64,000 nucleotides of DNA from Atrina japonica (taxonomy: Eukaryota; Mollusca; Bivalvia; Pterioida; Pinnidae), in NCBI GenBank assembly GCA_030159075.1, contig BROG01000127.1, forward strand, positions 741,001 through 805,000. Reading direction: 5' to 3'. Position 1 is the first letter of the stretch; the number at the start of each line of letters is the position of its first letter. The notes under the pieces are model-generated. The model made no database searches and was not told the DNA's origin. It saw only the letters and a list, made by a program, of their open reading frames with translations. This document shows positions 1-12,941 of the stretch, piece by piece. Position numbers and translations under genes: made by a program.

Positions 1-477
1 TTTTCTATAAAGAAGATATTTGATTAGCTCTCTTCAGTATAGGAAAGATGTATAAATGGCATAATTTTGTGTAATATATTGAATAGATAAAAGACACATG
101 TGTCTAGCTCAACAAAAATCTTCCTTATTCTAACCAAAACAAGTACCATCACAAATCAGATATATACCACTTTAAAGTAGGGGGGAGATGAATTAACTAA
201 GAGATACCCATCAAGTACTTCATTTATTTCAAGATTATACCCTTCAAGTACTTCGTTTATTTTAAGATGTTATAAAGTGATTGAACTTCATGGATTATTT
301 GCCACCATGAATGTATTATGAGGTTTTCTATCAACACAATTCCAAGACAACAAAGAACGAAAATAAAAACAACGGTGATAGATCTATGATCAGAAGCATT
401 TGCTTTACTTTTTAGAAGTAACAGGGCTAGACATAACTTAAGATATCCACATACACCAAAATCATACACACGCACCC

Positions 478-790
478 ACAGTGAAACTAGTCTTGAGAGT
501 CCACTCTTGTGAGGGACCACCTGACTTGAGATACCACATTTGGGTGGCCAATAGGGTGGTCTCTGAAGAAAGGTCTGACTGCATAAAAATCATAAGAATA
601 TCAAAATAGATAAATAAACAAATAAATGCAAACAGAGACAAGAACGTCTTGAGAGACCGCCCTTACTGCCACTGAAATGTGGTCTCTCAAACGAGGTTTT
701 AGTAACACAAATATATTTAACCAAGTGGTTCTCAAAATGAGGTCTCAAAAGACAGGTGGTCTTTCACGACAGTGGTTTCTTAAGACACTA
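478..790. mobile_element. Degenerate 'GGTCTCTTGAGAC' repeat, pogo-like MITE remnant
   Basis: Repeated GACCACCTGTCTTGAGAGACC-type phrases in both orientations (near 500-540, 640-690, 730-785), beginning with CAGTGAAACTAGTC. The same phrasing recurs at 21034-21297. The terminal CAGTGAAACT resembles the CAGT ends of the elements at 22917 and 27363. Confidence 0.4.
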
Positions 791-2088
791 CTATTGTATC
801 ATCTTTAACATGTAATATTACATTTGATATCCAAGTTTTCAATATAATTAAGAATTATCTGATAAAATCTAATAAGCTAAATCTAATGAAAACATCTCTA
901 CAGTATTTCAAATCTGGCATCATGTTGCTACAGATGAACAAACATAAAGCAGTTGTATTGTTCTGTGCATCGTCCAGCCACCCACACATCTTCATTTTTA
1001 AACACCCACGCATCAAATTCTAGACAAATGACATTAAACAAAGCCCTATACAAGTTTTAAAAGCATATGATTAATATCCCAGTAATAAAAGAAACATTCA
1101 TGGAGATCATACTTTATCAGACCTGTTTTCATGCATTTTGTTTCACAGACAAATGTTTTTACTCAAATATTACCAGATAGGTGAGGTATGGATCATTAGA
1201 TACAAGTTTGCTGTGTTGGACATTGGCAATACATGTAATTACAACAGACAGGTGAACATCCTATAAGGCTCATTAGAAAAGTAGAAATTAAATGAATGAT
1301 CACTAACGAGGTGCTGAACAACCTTGTCATTTCTCATGTAATTTTTCTTTCTTAACGGGGAAACTACCTCTAAAGATCCAGAAGAACCAAATTTGGCATA
1401 AAAAATATATTGAATACACCTAGAGAGCTAACCCCCTACATCTTCTATCATTATCCCCAGTATGCCCTCTGTGATGACTTAATGTGACAGTTTAGTTATC
1501 AAGTAATGCTAAGATGAAGAACATAACCGCTTTGTCTTTTGACATTTGTTGATCAATTTACATAAAAAAACATCTCACTTTTCCCACAGAACTCTCAAAG
1601 TTCATATAAAGGACAAAACAGTGTTAACAAGCTCCAACAATATCACCAATCTGTGTTTTGTTTTGATTGTGACTACAACTCAAGAGCTGTTCTAATACTT
1701 TTCCTCCTACGTAAATGAACCAAGAATGACACTCCCAAGAATGTCCGCTTGAGACTTTCACATTGTTAGCGAATTTTGAAATTCTGTGATTTCTTTAAAA
1801 GGTCAAAGAATGAAGTAATATCATGTACTTTTAAGTTCAGTTGTAACCTTTTTGTACAGGAAGTGAAATCAAATCAAAACTAAAATTACAAGGTACCTTA
1901 CAGAATATTCACAATGACAACATCAACTTCAGCAAAAATTAACATGGTGAATTTATTTGTATGAAAGATAATAAAGACGAACATCACAGAGTCAAGTATC
2001 CATACCTATATTTGGTCCATTTCCTGTTTATTAGTCTAACAGGGTTTTCTGCACCCATCCAGTTAAGGTTTTGTTTAAAGTTTTGAAA
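791..2088. other. No gene seen
   Basis: AT-rich intronic sequence without a convincing ORF, tandem repeat or inverted-repeat element. Confidence 0.5.
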
Positions 2089-2090
2089 TA

Positions 2091-2271
2091 GACCCTTTAG
2101 CAGTAACTGCGGTCCTGTGACTTTGGTTGGCAAAATGATACAAACATCCGCAAAAACATAGACGTCATTATAGTAACTGATTGTTTCTTGACATCATTTT
2201 TGGGGAATCTGTATCATTTTGCCAACCAAAGACTGGCAAAGTAACAGAACTGCAGTTACTGCTAAAGGGTC
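2091..2271. mobile_element. 181-bp hairpin MITE with TA flanks
   Basis: The ends read GACCCTTTAGCAGTAACTGC and its reverse complement, flanked by TA on both sides (2089-2090, 2272-2273). Further in, the arms continue with TTGGTTGGCAAAATGATACA and its exact complement, so most of the element folds into one long hairpin. It has no coding capacity. A lone end of the same type (AAAGGGTCTATTGG) occurs near 27559. Confidence 0.75.
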
Positions 2272-2273
2272 TA

Positions 2274-4755
2274 TTGGTCACCAATCACTTAATAATGGTA
2301 TCACATGTTGGGGATTTACATTGATTCTCAATACTTAATATTCTTTCTCTTGTGTACCTCACATATGTCATATCCAGAAAAAATGTACATACTTAATAAT
2401 GAGTATAATAATACTATACATACTCAATATTAAGTATAATTATACTGAGTACAAATCTTGTTTTATTTCTGACATTTTGAACTACTTGTTACTACAGGTC
2501 CTACACATTATGCTCCAGCAATTGCCAACAGCAATGGTCAAAATTTTAGAGACTTCATCTACATCTTCATACAAATGAAAAATCTGGGACAGGTTGTTGA
2601 AACACAAATAAATTTGTTTAAATGTAATGGGGAAACCCATGTCTAACTGATCATTAATGAAAAATCTACTATTTGTTAAATATAAGCTATTCTCCAAATA
2701 CAACATTCTACTGAACAGAAGAATCTACTGTTAAATCAAACTTGTTTATTTATAAAAATGACAGAAAGCACATTAATGTTAGCTCGGAAATACAATCTTA
2801 CTGTATCTCAATGACAAGAAAATGACTTTGCCATGTGCTGATTTGACAACATGTTGTCAACTATGTAAAAAATGTGGTTTTGAAAATGTATCGTCTGTGC
2901 ATTTAGCATTGCACATGTCAAATGAAGGTCAGGGAGTTTATTGGCTTTAAACTGCCATTAGAATGAGAATACACAGAAGAAGAATGTATGAAACATTGGA
3001 ATTACTATATACTTCTGTTGAATGAATTATTTTTTACAAAGTCGCAGAAATTACATCAGACAATTTGACACAAAAATATGTATTAATGTCACAAAGAACA
3101 CTAAAATTACAAGTTGTCAAGACCATGAAAGGAACATTTATTGCTAGTTAGGTTGAAATCAGTTGAGCCATTCTTGAAAATAAATAGAAAATGTCAGCCT
3201 GTCAAAAGCCGAGTTGGTCATCCAAGACCGGCATGTGGTGCCAAAAGAGTTATTACAATCACTCAAACATATAAAAGTATCATGTTTAACATATTCGGTT
3301 TTGGTCACACTTGAGAATATGGTATAAAAATGTCAGTCACTCAAACACCAAGGCAACCATACGAAACCACTGGAATTCAAAAACCAAACCAAAACAACAA
3401 CAACAACCAAATTCCATCCGAAATATGCAGAAAAGATGTCCAAAGAGCAAACATCTCAAGTCCCACAGGAAAAGAGATAGATAGGTGACAACAGAAGAAA
3501 GAAAGCAACAATCACTTATCTATGAAGTCTACTATTTTGTTATGACATAACAATAGTTTTAATAACCAGTAATTCTAATCCTTTCCCCCAACCAGAACTC
3601 CCACCCCCACCCCGAAAAGAAACCAGAAATTCATCCATCAATCTATGGTTAGGCAACATCCTTTTCATGTTCTTTATGATAAGCAAATACTAAATTTAAA
3701 ATGATTATATCAAAGCTGAAAACAGAAAACTGGCATGCTTAATACAGTATTTATATTTGCTCAGATACCTTGGCAAGCCCTTTAATTTTTCTCTTTTTTT
3801 ATACAACTATATGATTATAAGCATGCACAGTATTTCTTCTTCTTTTTAACAATTCTAAAGTAAATACATAAATCTGAAATCAAGCATTTCTAATATCCTT
3901 TTATGCAGGCAAGGAAAATACAAGAGAAGTGTTATGAAATTGATTTTATGGTATGCTGTGTTCTTGATTTCTACATCAAATGCATTTTACAGAGAATTTT
4001 TTGTTGTTTTTGTGTTGGAGCATAGTGCAAAATAAAAAGCTAATATCATGAATGGCACTTAAACACACCTTGTCTGTTTTAAGTCTGCCCATTAAAGTTC
4101 TTAAACTTTAAATGCCTGAGTCAAACTGTTCAGATATTAGCCCTTGCATTATGTCATTTCCAGACATAATTTAATTTACTATTTGGTGGAAGAACTTGGC
4201 TTTAACCTGGCTATTTTGAGCCTTAACCAGTGTTACAGTGAACTTTTGAAAAGAAAATCATCTTAATTTAAAGTACAGTTGCTTTGTATCATCTGCAATG
4301 TAAAATATTACACTTAACATCACAGAGATAAGAACCTTCTTGGCTATCTCTGATCAAAATCTTCTCTTTCATTTTCAAAAAATTGTCCTATAATAAAAAC
4401 CTAAGTAGCTGCTGTGTTGAGTTATGACTTATAGGCATCAACACAAGATTTGTTTTTACGCTGGAAGTGAAATATATAACACTAGTCAGAGATCTGTGCA
4501 ACATTATTGATATCAATCAAGATAAAACGTCTTCATTTGCCGTACTCCAACTGGTTCCATAGTTATATCATAATGACAGAAAAATTAAAATGAATATCAC
4601 AAATACTGCAATGACTTTATCACTAAATATATCTTTAGTTTCTGACCATTATCAGCATTGCATCTAGCAACATTAGAAGAATAGTTGCCTCTAATATACG
4701 TGTATAGCTTCAGGGCTTGCATCTGCTATCCAAATACCAGTATTTGCATACTCAC
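2274..4755. other. No gene seen
   Basis: AT-rich sequence. It includes a C-rich patch near 3585-3615 and A-rich (CAA)n text near 3390, but no gene or clear mobile element. Confidence 0.5.
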
Positions 4756-5003
4756 AAGGGTTGATTGATAAGTTTTGGAAAAGGCCATTTCTGCAACCCG
4801 TTTCCAGACAGATGATGACGTCATAAATGCAGTGGAGGACTTTCCGGACGGTCAAGGGACTTCTGTGAAAGTGGCATTGAGCCTCTTAGACATCACTGCC
4901 AAAAGTGTTTAGACACAGAGAGATTTTGTTGAATATAGTGCAATACATCTACCCAAAAGAGAAATCCTTACATATGAGGCTTAACACTTATCAGTCAACC
5001 TTT
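4756..5003. mobile_element. MITE with AAGGGTTGATTGATAAGT ends
   Basis: The left end AAGGGTTGATTGATAAGT matches the reverse complement of the right end (AAAGGTTGACTGATAAGT). The interior holds a TGACGTCA palindrome (4816-4823). The right part, with the phrase AAATCCTTACATATGAGG, recurs at about 47652-47727, and a weaker trace occurs near 60215. Confidence 0.6.
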
Positions 5004-5026
5004 GTACAGTGCTAGCATTTGTCTCT

Positions 5027-5129
5027 GGTCTCTAGCTTCAGTGTTGCCTCTTGGTCTCTAGCTTCAGTGTTGCCTCTTGGTCTCTAGCTTCAGTGTTGCC
5101 TCTTGTCTCTAGCTTCAGTGTTGCCTCCT
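5027..5129. repeat. 26-bp minisatellite, 4 copies
   Basis: Unit GGTCTCTAGCTTCAGTGTTG + CCTCTT, starting at 5027, 5053, 5079 and about 5104. The last copy has lost one base. Confidence 0.85.
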
Positions 5130-5460
5130 GTTACTAAATGCCAGTACTTGCCTATTTACAGTGCTAGTAATTGTCTCTGGTATAAAGTTTCAGTGTTTGC
5201 CTCTACTAACCAATACCAGTTCTTGCCAACCAACAATTAACAATTGTTTCTGGTATCTAACTCTCTACTAACCATTAATAGTACTTGCCTACATGTACTG
5301 ACAGTGGAAGCATTTGCCTCTTGTATCTAGGTTCAATCTAGATTGCCTCTATTAACCAATATACCAGTACTTGCCTACCAACTATCAAAGTACACTGCCT
5401 CTACTAATATCAAGTGTCAATGTCTGCCAAGATGATTTCATTCATACTGAGGTGTTAAAG

Positions 5461-5765
5461 GTGAAGAACTAAATTTTGTTCTGTGCAATGGACACATGCC
5501 AATGCAGAGGAGGTTCTTTAACCCATTCACCACTGTAGACACATTTGGACTGACCCGTGTCATTGATTTTAAGTAGATTCCGTTGTTTCTCAGGGGTAGA
5601 TGAGTTAACATGCATTGCCAATTGTTTTATTGTTGTTTTACATCCTGTCCAAGAATTTATCACAGGGAGATGTCGCAAATCTTTAGGTGAAGTGCCAAAA
5701 TAAAGTTTGATCTGTGCTATGGACTGATGCCAATGCAGTGAGGCTTTTTTTACGTGCCATACCAG
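5461..5765 (-). mobile_element. Third SINE family, 3' modules, split by a TTAA MITE
   Basis: The parts at 5461-5517 and 5618-5765 match, in reverse, two successive modules of the repeat at 48133-48610. Shared phrases include 'ctgcattggcat', 'atagcaca', 'gcacttcacctaaag' and 'ggatgtgaaacaaca'. The TTAA MITE lies between the modules, where the 48-kb copy has none. No tRNA-like head is kept here. Confidence 0.5.
5518..5608. mobile_element. TTAA-flanked 83-bp MITE
   Basis: TTAA at 5518-5521 and 5605-5608 surround 83 bp with ends CCCATTCACC and GGGTAGATGAG and the core ACACATTTGGACTGA. Member of the family found also at 14772, 27171, 29436, 32587, 34060 and 53791. Confidence 0.7.
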
Positions 5766-6380
5766 CCATGCTTGTAGAAATCAACAATTCTGTTTAAATT
5801 GCTACTAAACTTTAGTGTGCATGTACTGATCAATGTCTCCACTGATTAATACCAGCATAAATCATATTACAAATCCCTTTACTATTTCATATCAGTATGT
5901 CTGTAATTACACAAACCATTAAGTATTTCTATACTAAAGACTAATGCATGACAAAAGTATTTCTAATCTAACCAAAATAAATACTTGTGTTAAATTAACC
6001 ATGCATGTTTTTGGTATATGATCTGACCATTAACATGTACTTGCATTAAAATAAGGCTTTCATTATGAGTAAGAATTGGCCTCACACTTTTCCAGATAAA
6101 TATTTGCCCTCAACTGCAATCAAATTAGAATTTGCCCTTATCATTACAAATAAGAATTTGCTTCCATTTATTATGATACATTGTTGTAAGTAAGTTTCCC
6201 TCAACTACCCAACATCAAGATTTACCTCCATTTATCAACATAAGATGTCAGCTTCCACTAACCTATAATTGCACTTCAAATTTGACTATCCCTCATAAGA
6301 TTTTGCCTCTACTAACCCACATTAATATTTCACCTCACAAACATCAATATTTGCCTGTACTACCCTACTTTTGTTTTGGT

Positions 6381-8036
6381 AGAACATCAGTGACACATCT
6401 TGAGGAACAAAGGGAACTGTGAAACTTTGCAATACAAATTTGTACTCTAAGCTGGCATTGGTAAAATATTTACACACATTTTTGAGCCATGATGAATTAT
6501 GATTTACAAAGTTCCTTAATAATATATCTTTTGTGTAGTACATGGAATTTTAATAGCGATTGTAATTTTATGTTGACCTCATGTAGTTCATCAATCACTG
6601 TCATTATAATTCTGGATCTTTTAATACAAAACATATGTTCTTAAAATGTCATAAAAATGTAGTAGATTAACAGTTTCAAGTGTTTCAATCAACAGATCTT
6701 TACAGCAAAATAATCTCTACTTGGTTATACTATGGAACATAATTTATGTTCTTGATAAATGACTTGTACAGCACTATCTCTAATCACTGTGGTTATCAGA
6801 CATATTCTTGTACAATATTTAGATCTTAGTTTCATTGAAAAAAATGGAGCAATCAAATATGTTATGTGTCTGAGATGTCCAAGTTGTCATCACAGATTCA
6901 TAAATAGATTGTTAACAAGAGTTGTCAAAAGACAACTGTGTTTGCTGTCAACAGCCCTGTATCTAAGATGCTGAAATTACAGTATGACTAATTTTAAGAA
7001 GTTGGTCAGCTGACATTACCTAGGTCATAAGTTCAAAGGTCATGGTATCAACTGAAGTGACTGATCATCAGGATTGCACATGTGAAATATTAAAACTCAT
7101 TATTTTTCAAAAGACATAGCCCACTTCAATGTTTTTGTCCATAGAAGACAACATCAGGAGTATGACATTTGCTCTCCGGATATTTTGTCCTGACAAGCTA
7201 AAAACCAAGAATCTGTAAGTTCTCACCCTATTAACTACAATACCCCTTGTGCAAGGGCTTACAGATAGCATAATTAATGATATGGTAGAAATATTAACCA
7301 TAGAAATATTACACATCAAATTTGAAGAGAACTGGTTAAGCCATTTATATAGAAGTTTGAAATGCCTGTAGATGGAAATCTGCTGTAACATTGGTCCAAG
7401 TTTTTGAATGCTACACTTGATTTCAACAAACACTATTTTACAAATATTATCAACAAAATCTAAGCAATACTTTATATGGATGACTTACTATGTGACAGAT
7501 AATCATACAAGATCTGGTCACTCTATGGCAATTACCAATGTACCCCAAAATCTTGGAAAAGCCTTTCCACCTTTTTTTTATCTTCCCTTTCCTGTCTCTG
7601 AGGAGAGTATATGACTAAAGCAGTCTAGGGTCATAAATCAAATCCATGTTAGCTCCAAGCTAATTATAAAACAGCATATTTCCGGAAACAACTTCAAATG
7701 CATATCTAATACCGGTGTACCTTTACAGAATATTTTTGTGCAGGTTTTTATCAATTTCTTTAGTTTTTGTGGATGAAAACACATACATGTAAAATCTATG
7801 TAGTTCTAGATTTAAGATGTCAAAAGGTCATAGAAGCCATGTTGTGTATCAACATAGGAGCCACTAGTGTGTCAGCCCAATGTTACCTTTGACACTCAAA
7901 ATTAGCCTAAAGTAAAGGCAGATCTTTGCAACCTAGTTCTACATATGACAAGTCACAGCTGAGATATTTGTGTGCTGTATCCCTGGCAACATCATACAAA
8001 TAGGAGACACTGTAAAGTTTAATTTATCAACCCCTG
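6381..8036. other. No gene seen
   Basis: AT-rich. Frames of 68-108 codons at 6322-6543, 6759-6974, 7107-7433 and 7408-7614 show no known domain or splice context. Confidence 0.45.
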
Positions 8037-8042
8037 TTGTCA

Positions 8043-8235
8043 GATTTAGACTCACCCACATCAATAAATAGTATGGTCTACTGTCATACATTCAGGAGTG
8101 AACAAGTTCATATTGCATCCAAATTATTATATAAAATTTTTATTCTAAATCATACACCCCTGAATTCTGACAGTGGACTTAACCATTCTTTGGAATGGGC
8201 AGGTCCAAATGTGACTTCAAGGGTTGATGAGTTAA
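8043..8235. mobile_element. Two diverged relatives of the 82-bp MITE
   Basis: 8043-8105 (reverse) and about 8147-8235 (forward) both match the copy at 60074-60163: CACTCCTGAAT at one end, 'gacagta/tggac...', and a GTTGATGAGTTAA-like end. The TTAA is kept only at the right end of the second copy. Confidence 0.45.
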
Positions 8236-9578
8236 TATATTCCTTAGAGTGTTTATGAGGAAAAAATAGAGTAAAATAGAGACACATATTTAATCTGCAT
8301 GCATCTCAACCTAGACAATGTTTAAAGACAAACCCTAACATTTTAAAGGAAAAAAAGACTTCCTGTTCTAAATACAACTATACTATAAAGAGAGATGTGT
8401 ATTTATACAACCGAATGACATTCTCTACAAATGCTTAGTATCAACATACCATGCTTATTTATCATTTATGTAGCGGTTAACAAAAACAAGGACAATGCTT
8501 GGTCAATGATGGTAGCCAAACAACTAAAAATAGCATACAACATATAACCCATTTTATCAACATAATGGTAAGGGGGAAACTCATTTTTCAAGATAACTAA
8601 AGTATTACAATTTACTCTAACAATGGCAGTTTTATCGGGGAAAGTAAGGGAGCAGCAATTTAACATCAAGATTATTGACTTGCATAAGTCATACACCTAA
8701 TTTTCATGGAGACAATCTTATCAACATCCTATAAGGCCAAACAAAACATACATGTTCTCATTTAGATTTCACTTCAACAGATGAAAGAGGATGGCAATTT
8801 GTTTTCCGTATTTTATCTACAAATGAGTTGATCTGTTACATTTTGACTTATAGGTTTGTTTTTCTAATGACTGTAAAATTGATATTTAAATGTTTTATTC
8901 ACTGTCATCCATCACAACTATTAAATGATCTGTGTGCCCTATTATTTTATTTGAACTTTTTACAGTTACACAAGCTGCTCCATTATTCTGATGTGTTCAC
9001 AAAGGAAACAAGTGTGTGCACACAAAGCACATATCTATCTAGTTTGTATTTTAAAAAGAAATAATTTTGTCAAAATTTGTCAATAACTGGCAAATATCAT
9101 CAAAGCAAACTATCACAGAAATTTGGGCAAATTTCCTAGAAGGTGTACTACTGCAATAAAAATGCATACAAATTCTCAATTCTGCATGATTATCTCTGAA
9201 TGACCAATATAAATTACCCCTGAAGTGATGTCAGTACCTCACATGGCATTTTGAATTGTTTGTACAAAAACATTCAATAAAGAAACTTCAGATACTGACA
9301 AAATAGATGTATCAGAGAGTATGCAAACAAAAAAACAAAAAACAACAAAAACAACAACAAAAACAAAAAATTTGCATGTACATATAATGATACATACGGT
9401 ATAAGTAGGTAACTAGGGGACATACTGTCTAGAAAATAATGTTAGCTCTCAAAAGACTTAATATTTATCATTTATTCACTATACTTTAGCACTTCTATTG
9501 ACCAATATACACTGGCCCAACAATTGGTAAAAAGAAGATTATCAACTCCAAAGCTTTAGAAAAGTAGAGTACATGTGT
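8236..9578. other. No gene seen
   Basis: AT-rich sequence with an A/C-rich patch at 9325-9370 and nothing else recognisable. Confidence 0.5.
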
Positions 9579-9579
9579 A

Positions 9580-9580
<1 letters not shown>

Positions 9581-9638
<58 letters not shown>

Positions 9639-9693
9639 ATATCTACATGTATATATATCTACATGTATATACACACACACACAATACATATAT

Positions 9694-9775
<82 letters not shown>
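9581..9775. repeat. Interrupted (TA)n microsatellite
   Basis: Two long TA runs (9584-9636 and about 9700-9775) are separated by about 60 bp of TACATGTATA and CA-rich text. Open frames here encode only alternating Tyr-Ile. Confidence 0.95.
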
Positions 9776-9781
<6 letters not shown>

Positions 9782-10261
9782 AAAAGGTAAAAACAAAAGT
9801 AAGATCATTCAAAGTCCACATGAAATAAGGTCATGACCCCATTGTCATTCCAACATATATAAATTACATGTTGTCATCTTTTACTTGTACAGGTCATGTA
9901 TCTTTTAGACTAAAATCAATGTGAACAAAAACAGTTATAAACGTTAATCTGTCACACCTGGGAAGGATCAGAAGAACATATTTTATCATATATTTGCAGT
10001 TCACACATGTTTTTGAGCAACTAGAACCAACACAGGACAAACTGAGCCTTCATAAAAAAGATCTGAAGATGCACTAAATATGAACTAAAGGTTGAAAAGC
10101 AACTGTGTAATTATGTCACAGAAAAAATGTTGATGGACAAAGACAGCAAAACAAACAGCGAGCCAGACATACCAATGAATGTTACCTTAAGTGGACAAGA
10201 CCTAACTACTCATTCAGGGAATTTGTGTATCAGTATTACTGCTTTGTTGAAAAGACTACTT
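9776..10261. other. No gene seen
   Basis: AT-rich intronic text between the TA microsatellite and the 32-bp minisatellite. Confidence 0.5.
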
Positions 10262-10265
10262 TCCT

Positions 10266-10930
10266 GAGAATCTATACCATTAAGAGAAATAATGGGAGAG
10301 AATCTATACCACCAAGAGAAATAAAGTGAGGGAATCTATACCATCAAGAGAAATAAAGCATGGAATCTATACCATCAAGAGAAATACAGTGAGGAAATCT
10401 ATACCATCAAGAGAAATACAGTGAGGGAATCTATATCATCAAGAGAAATAAAGTGAGAGAATCTATACCATCAAGAGAAATAAAGTGAGAGAATCTATAC
10501 CATCAAGAGAAATAAAGTGAGGGAATCTATACCATCAAGAGAAATAAAGCATGGAATCTATACCATCAAGAGAAATACAGTGAGGAAATCTATACCATCA
10601 AGAGAAATACAGTGAGGGAATCTATATCATCAAGAGAAATAAAGTGAGAGAATCTATACCATCAAGAGAAATAAAGTGAGAGAATCTATACCATCAAGAG
10701 AAATAAAGTGAGGGAATCTATACCATCAAGAGAAATAAAGTGAGGGAATCTATACCATCAAGAAAAATACAATGGTGAAATCTATACCATCAAGAGAAAT
10801 ACAGTGAGGGAATGTATACCATGAAGAGAATCTAAACCATCAAGAGAAATAAAGCATGTAATCTATACCATCAAGAGAAATAAAACCAAAAAATCTAATC
10901 AATTTATTCCATCAAGAGAAATAAAGCAGG
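10266..10930. repeat. 32-bp minisatellite, about 20 copies, with 191-bp higher-order repeat
   Basis: Unit AATCTATACCATCAAGAGAA + ATAAAGTGAGGG, with variants AAAGCATGG and ACAGTGAGG and one ATATCATC. The variants recur in the same order: the AGCATGG unit appears at 10358 and again at 10549, exactly 191 bp on, so a six-unit block was duplicated. Units decay at the right edge. Confidence 0.9.
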
Positions 10931-11548
10931 AGGGGGGATATATGCATGTCAAGATGTCAGGAAGACATTCATCTCCACCACCATACATATTGATAAAGTA
11001 AATTATGTGCCAGCAATTAAAATTTTTGGCATAGAAAGAAAAATGAAAGCTTCACAGTGTTTAGACATAGTTCTTGAAAGCTGAGGTCAAAAATGTTAAA
11101 ATTCTATGTGATGTATACAAGTCCTTAACTTCCAATCTGCATTTGATTAACTTTGATTTCAATATAATCTTAAACACTTGTTTCAATTTCATCCACTTAA
11201 TTATTGATAGAGAGAGTCAAAGTAGAAGGAAATACATGATGAATTCACCATTTAAATGATATAAGGAACTTCTGGAGATCAACCCTTTGACCACCTACCA
11301 TCAACACATTCTTAGACTACTGTTTGATTTTTACTGCCTTGTTCCTCTGGTATCACTGCTTTTGTTTCATACATTGTCTTACTACAAATCTATTATCAAC
11401 CATATTCCACCCAATAAGCACCCACTGTGCTAAAAAATTGAAAAAATGGTTGGGAGTCAAATTGACAGAAAACAGTTAATTTTATTATAAGGCAAGTAGC
11501 ACTGTTGTTGTAGCTGCTGTGGACAATTATAGATATTATTTTATTGCT
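10931..11548. other. No gene seen
   Basis: AT-rich intronic text. The 61-codon plus-strand frame at 11074-11259 is unremarkable. Confidence 0.5.
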
Positions 11549-11577
11549 GGGGGAGGGGAGGGGTTGGGGGGGGGGGG
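11549..11577 (+). other. G-run with quadruplex potential
   Basis: Five Gs, A, four Gs, A, four Gs, TT, twelve Gs on the plus strand. Four or more G-tracts with loops of 1-2 bases satisfy the usual G-quadruplex pattern. Confidence 0.7.
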
Positions 11578-12941
11578 CTAGGGACAAACTATTTACATTT
11601 TTCTGGTCCACATCTCATCAACTGGCTAGAACAGATTTTCGACCATGTTAAAAAAAAAGTGAGTAAATCTGAACTATAGGTGGAGGGTCCCTTATTGGAT
11701 ATGGTATACACAATTTTGTTTGTTCTACTGAAGTTTTATAATACACCAAACCACAACTTTTCAGTTAAAATGGAGGAGGAAGAGAATCCAATTACAATGG
11801 AAAAGAAATCACCAGAATTTTGCAACTAAACTGACAAACATTCTGAGACATTCAGCTTGGGCTCAAGCTAACCTGGGTTGACTGGATGTGAGACTTGCTA
11901 CGGCCAGAGAAATCAGAGAAATGGCCTCGGTCTTTCGTAAAATTTCAGATCTTACTTTGGCCACTGTCCTACTCATGTTTTCTGTTTACCAGGCTTGAAT
12001 TTAACTTTTTATTTTTCTTTCCAAGTGGCCCACAGGTACAATAGCATAAATAATCTACTAGCCCCTTCACTGGCCTAAAAATAACTCAAAAGAAATAATT
12101 TCATGATTTATTTAGATAAACAATAACCAACTATAAAATATGAGGACAAGACAGGATATTTTCACTTTGTATTAAAAATGAGAATGTGTTGTAAGATTTA
12201 AATATGTGTAACAATTATTGAAGGGGGCAGTACAGATGAGAAATCTACTGGCCCATCCTATTATTTACTCGACACGGGCCAGTGGACCAGTGCTAATTTT
12301 GAGCCCTGGTTTATCAAATATTTGCTTTATAAATGGAGTGCATCATGCCTAATAATAAACTTTGCACTATGGCAGAGCACTTAACATAATTCATCATTTC
12401 TGACTTACATGTAGGCGTTCTCGCAGCTTCTGACAAAAATGGAGTGAACAATAGTTAAATCTTCACTCAAATACATGTCATTTAATTCATGCTGGTTGTG
12501 ATGTGTATGTATCAATTAAATAACATTTTGTAGATAGTTCAATAGAGTACATTTGTATTATTTTGCTCTTTCTTCCATTTTTTAAACTTGTCTAAAATGA
12601 TTTATGATTCCTGAATTCCATTTTGATTTGTACATTGTAATCTAGAATGACTGAGAATGGTACAAATGTCAAAATATGATAAGTGACTGCCCAAAAAACG
12701 ACTGTAAGTCAGTTTACCTTTCATTTAATTTTCAATGGTTCCTTCTTAAATTTCAGAGAGAAAAAAGGGAAAATTGAAACATCTACTGTAATAGGCTGAC
12801 ATCTTGTTAAAATTTATCCACCAAAACAAACAAATAACTTTCTGGCAGAGGTAATATGCTCAACTCAATAAAAACAATAGTTTCTGGTTAAAACTGAACA
12901 ATATACATGTACACAAGAATTTAATTTGATTTTGAATTTCC
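11578..12941. other. No gene seen
   Basis: AT-rich. A phrase near 12245-12310 (GGCCCATCC... GGGCCAGTGGACCAGTGC) is more GC-rich but has no recognisable identity. Confidence 0.45.

Larger units (their letters stand above)
5130..6380. repeat. Degenerate continuation of 'TTGCCTCTACTAACC' repeats
   Basis: Phrases such as 'ttgcctctactaaccaat' and 'cagtacttgcctac' recur at irregular 40-60-bp steps to about 6360, apart from the SINE and MITE pieces at 5461-5765. It appears to be an old, decayed tandem array. Confidence 0.45.

Noticed and set aside
9495..9821. Overlapping ORFs of 69-108 codons on both strands
   Set aside because: They exist only because the TA repeat lacks stop codons in two frames.
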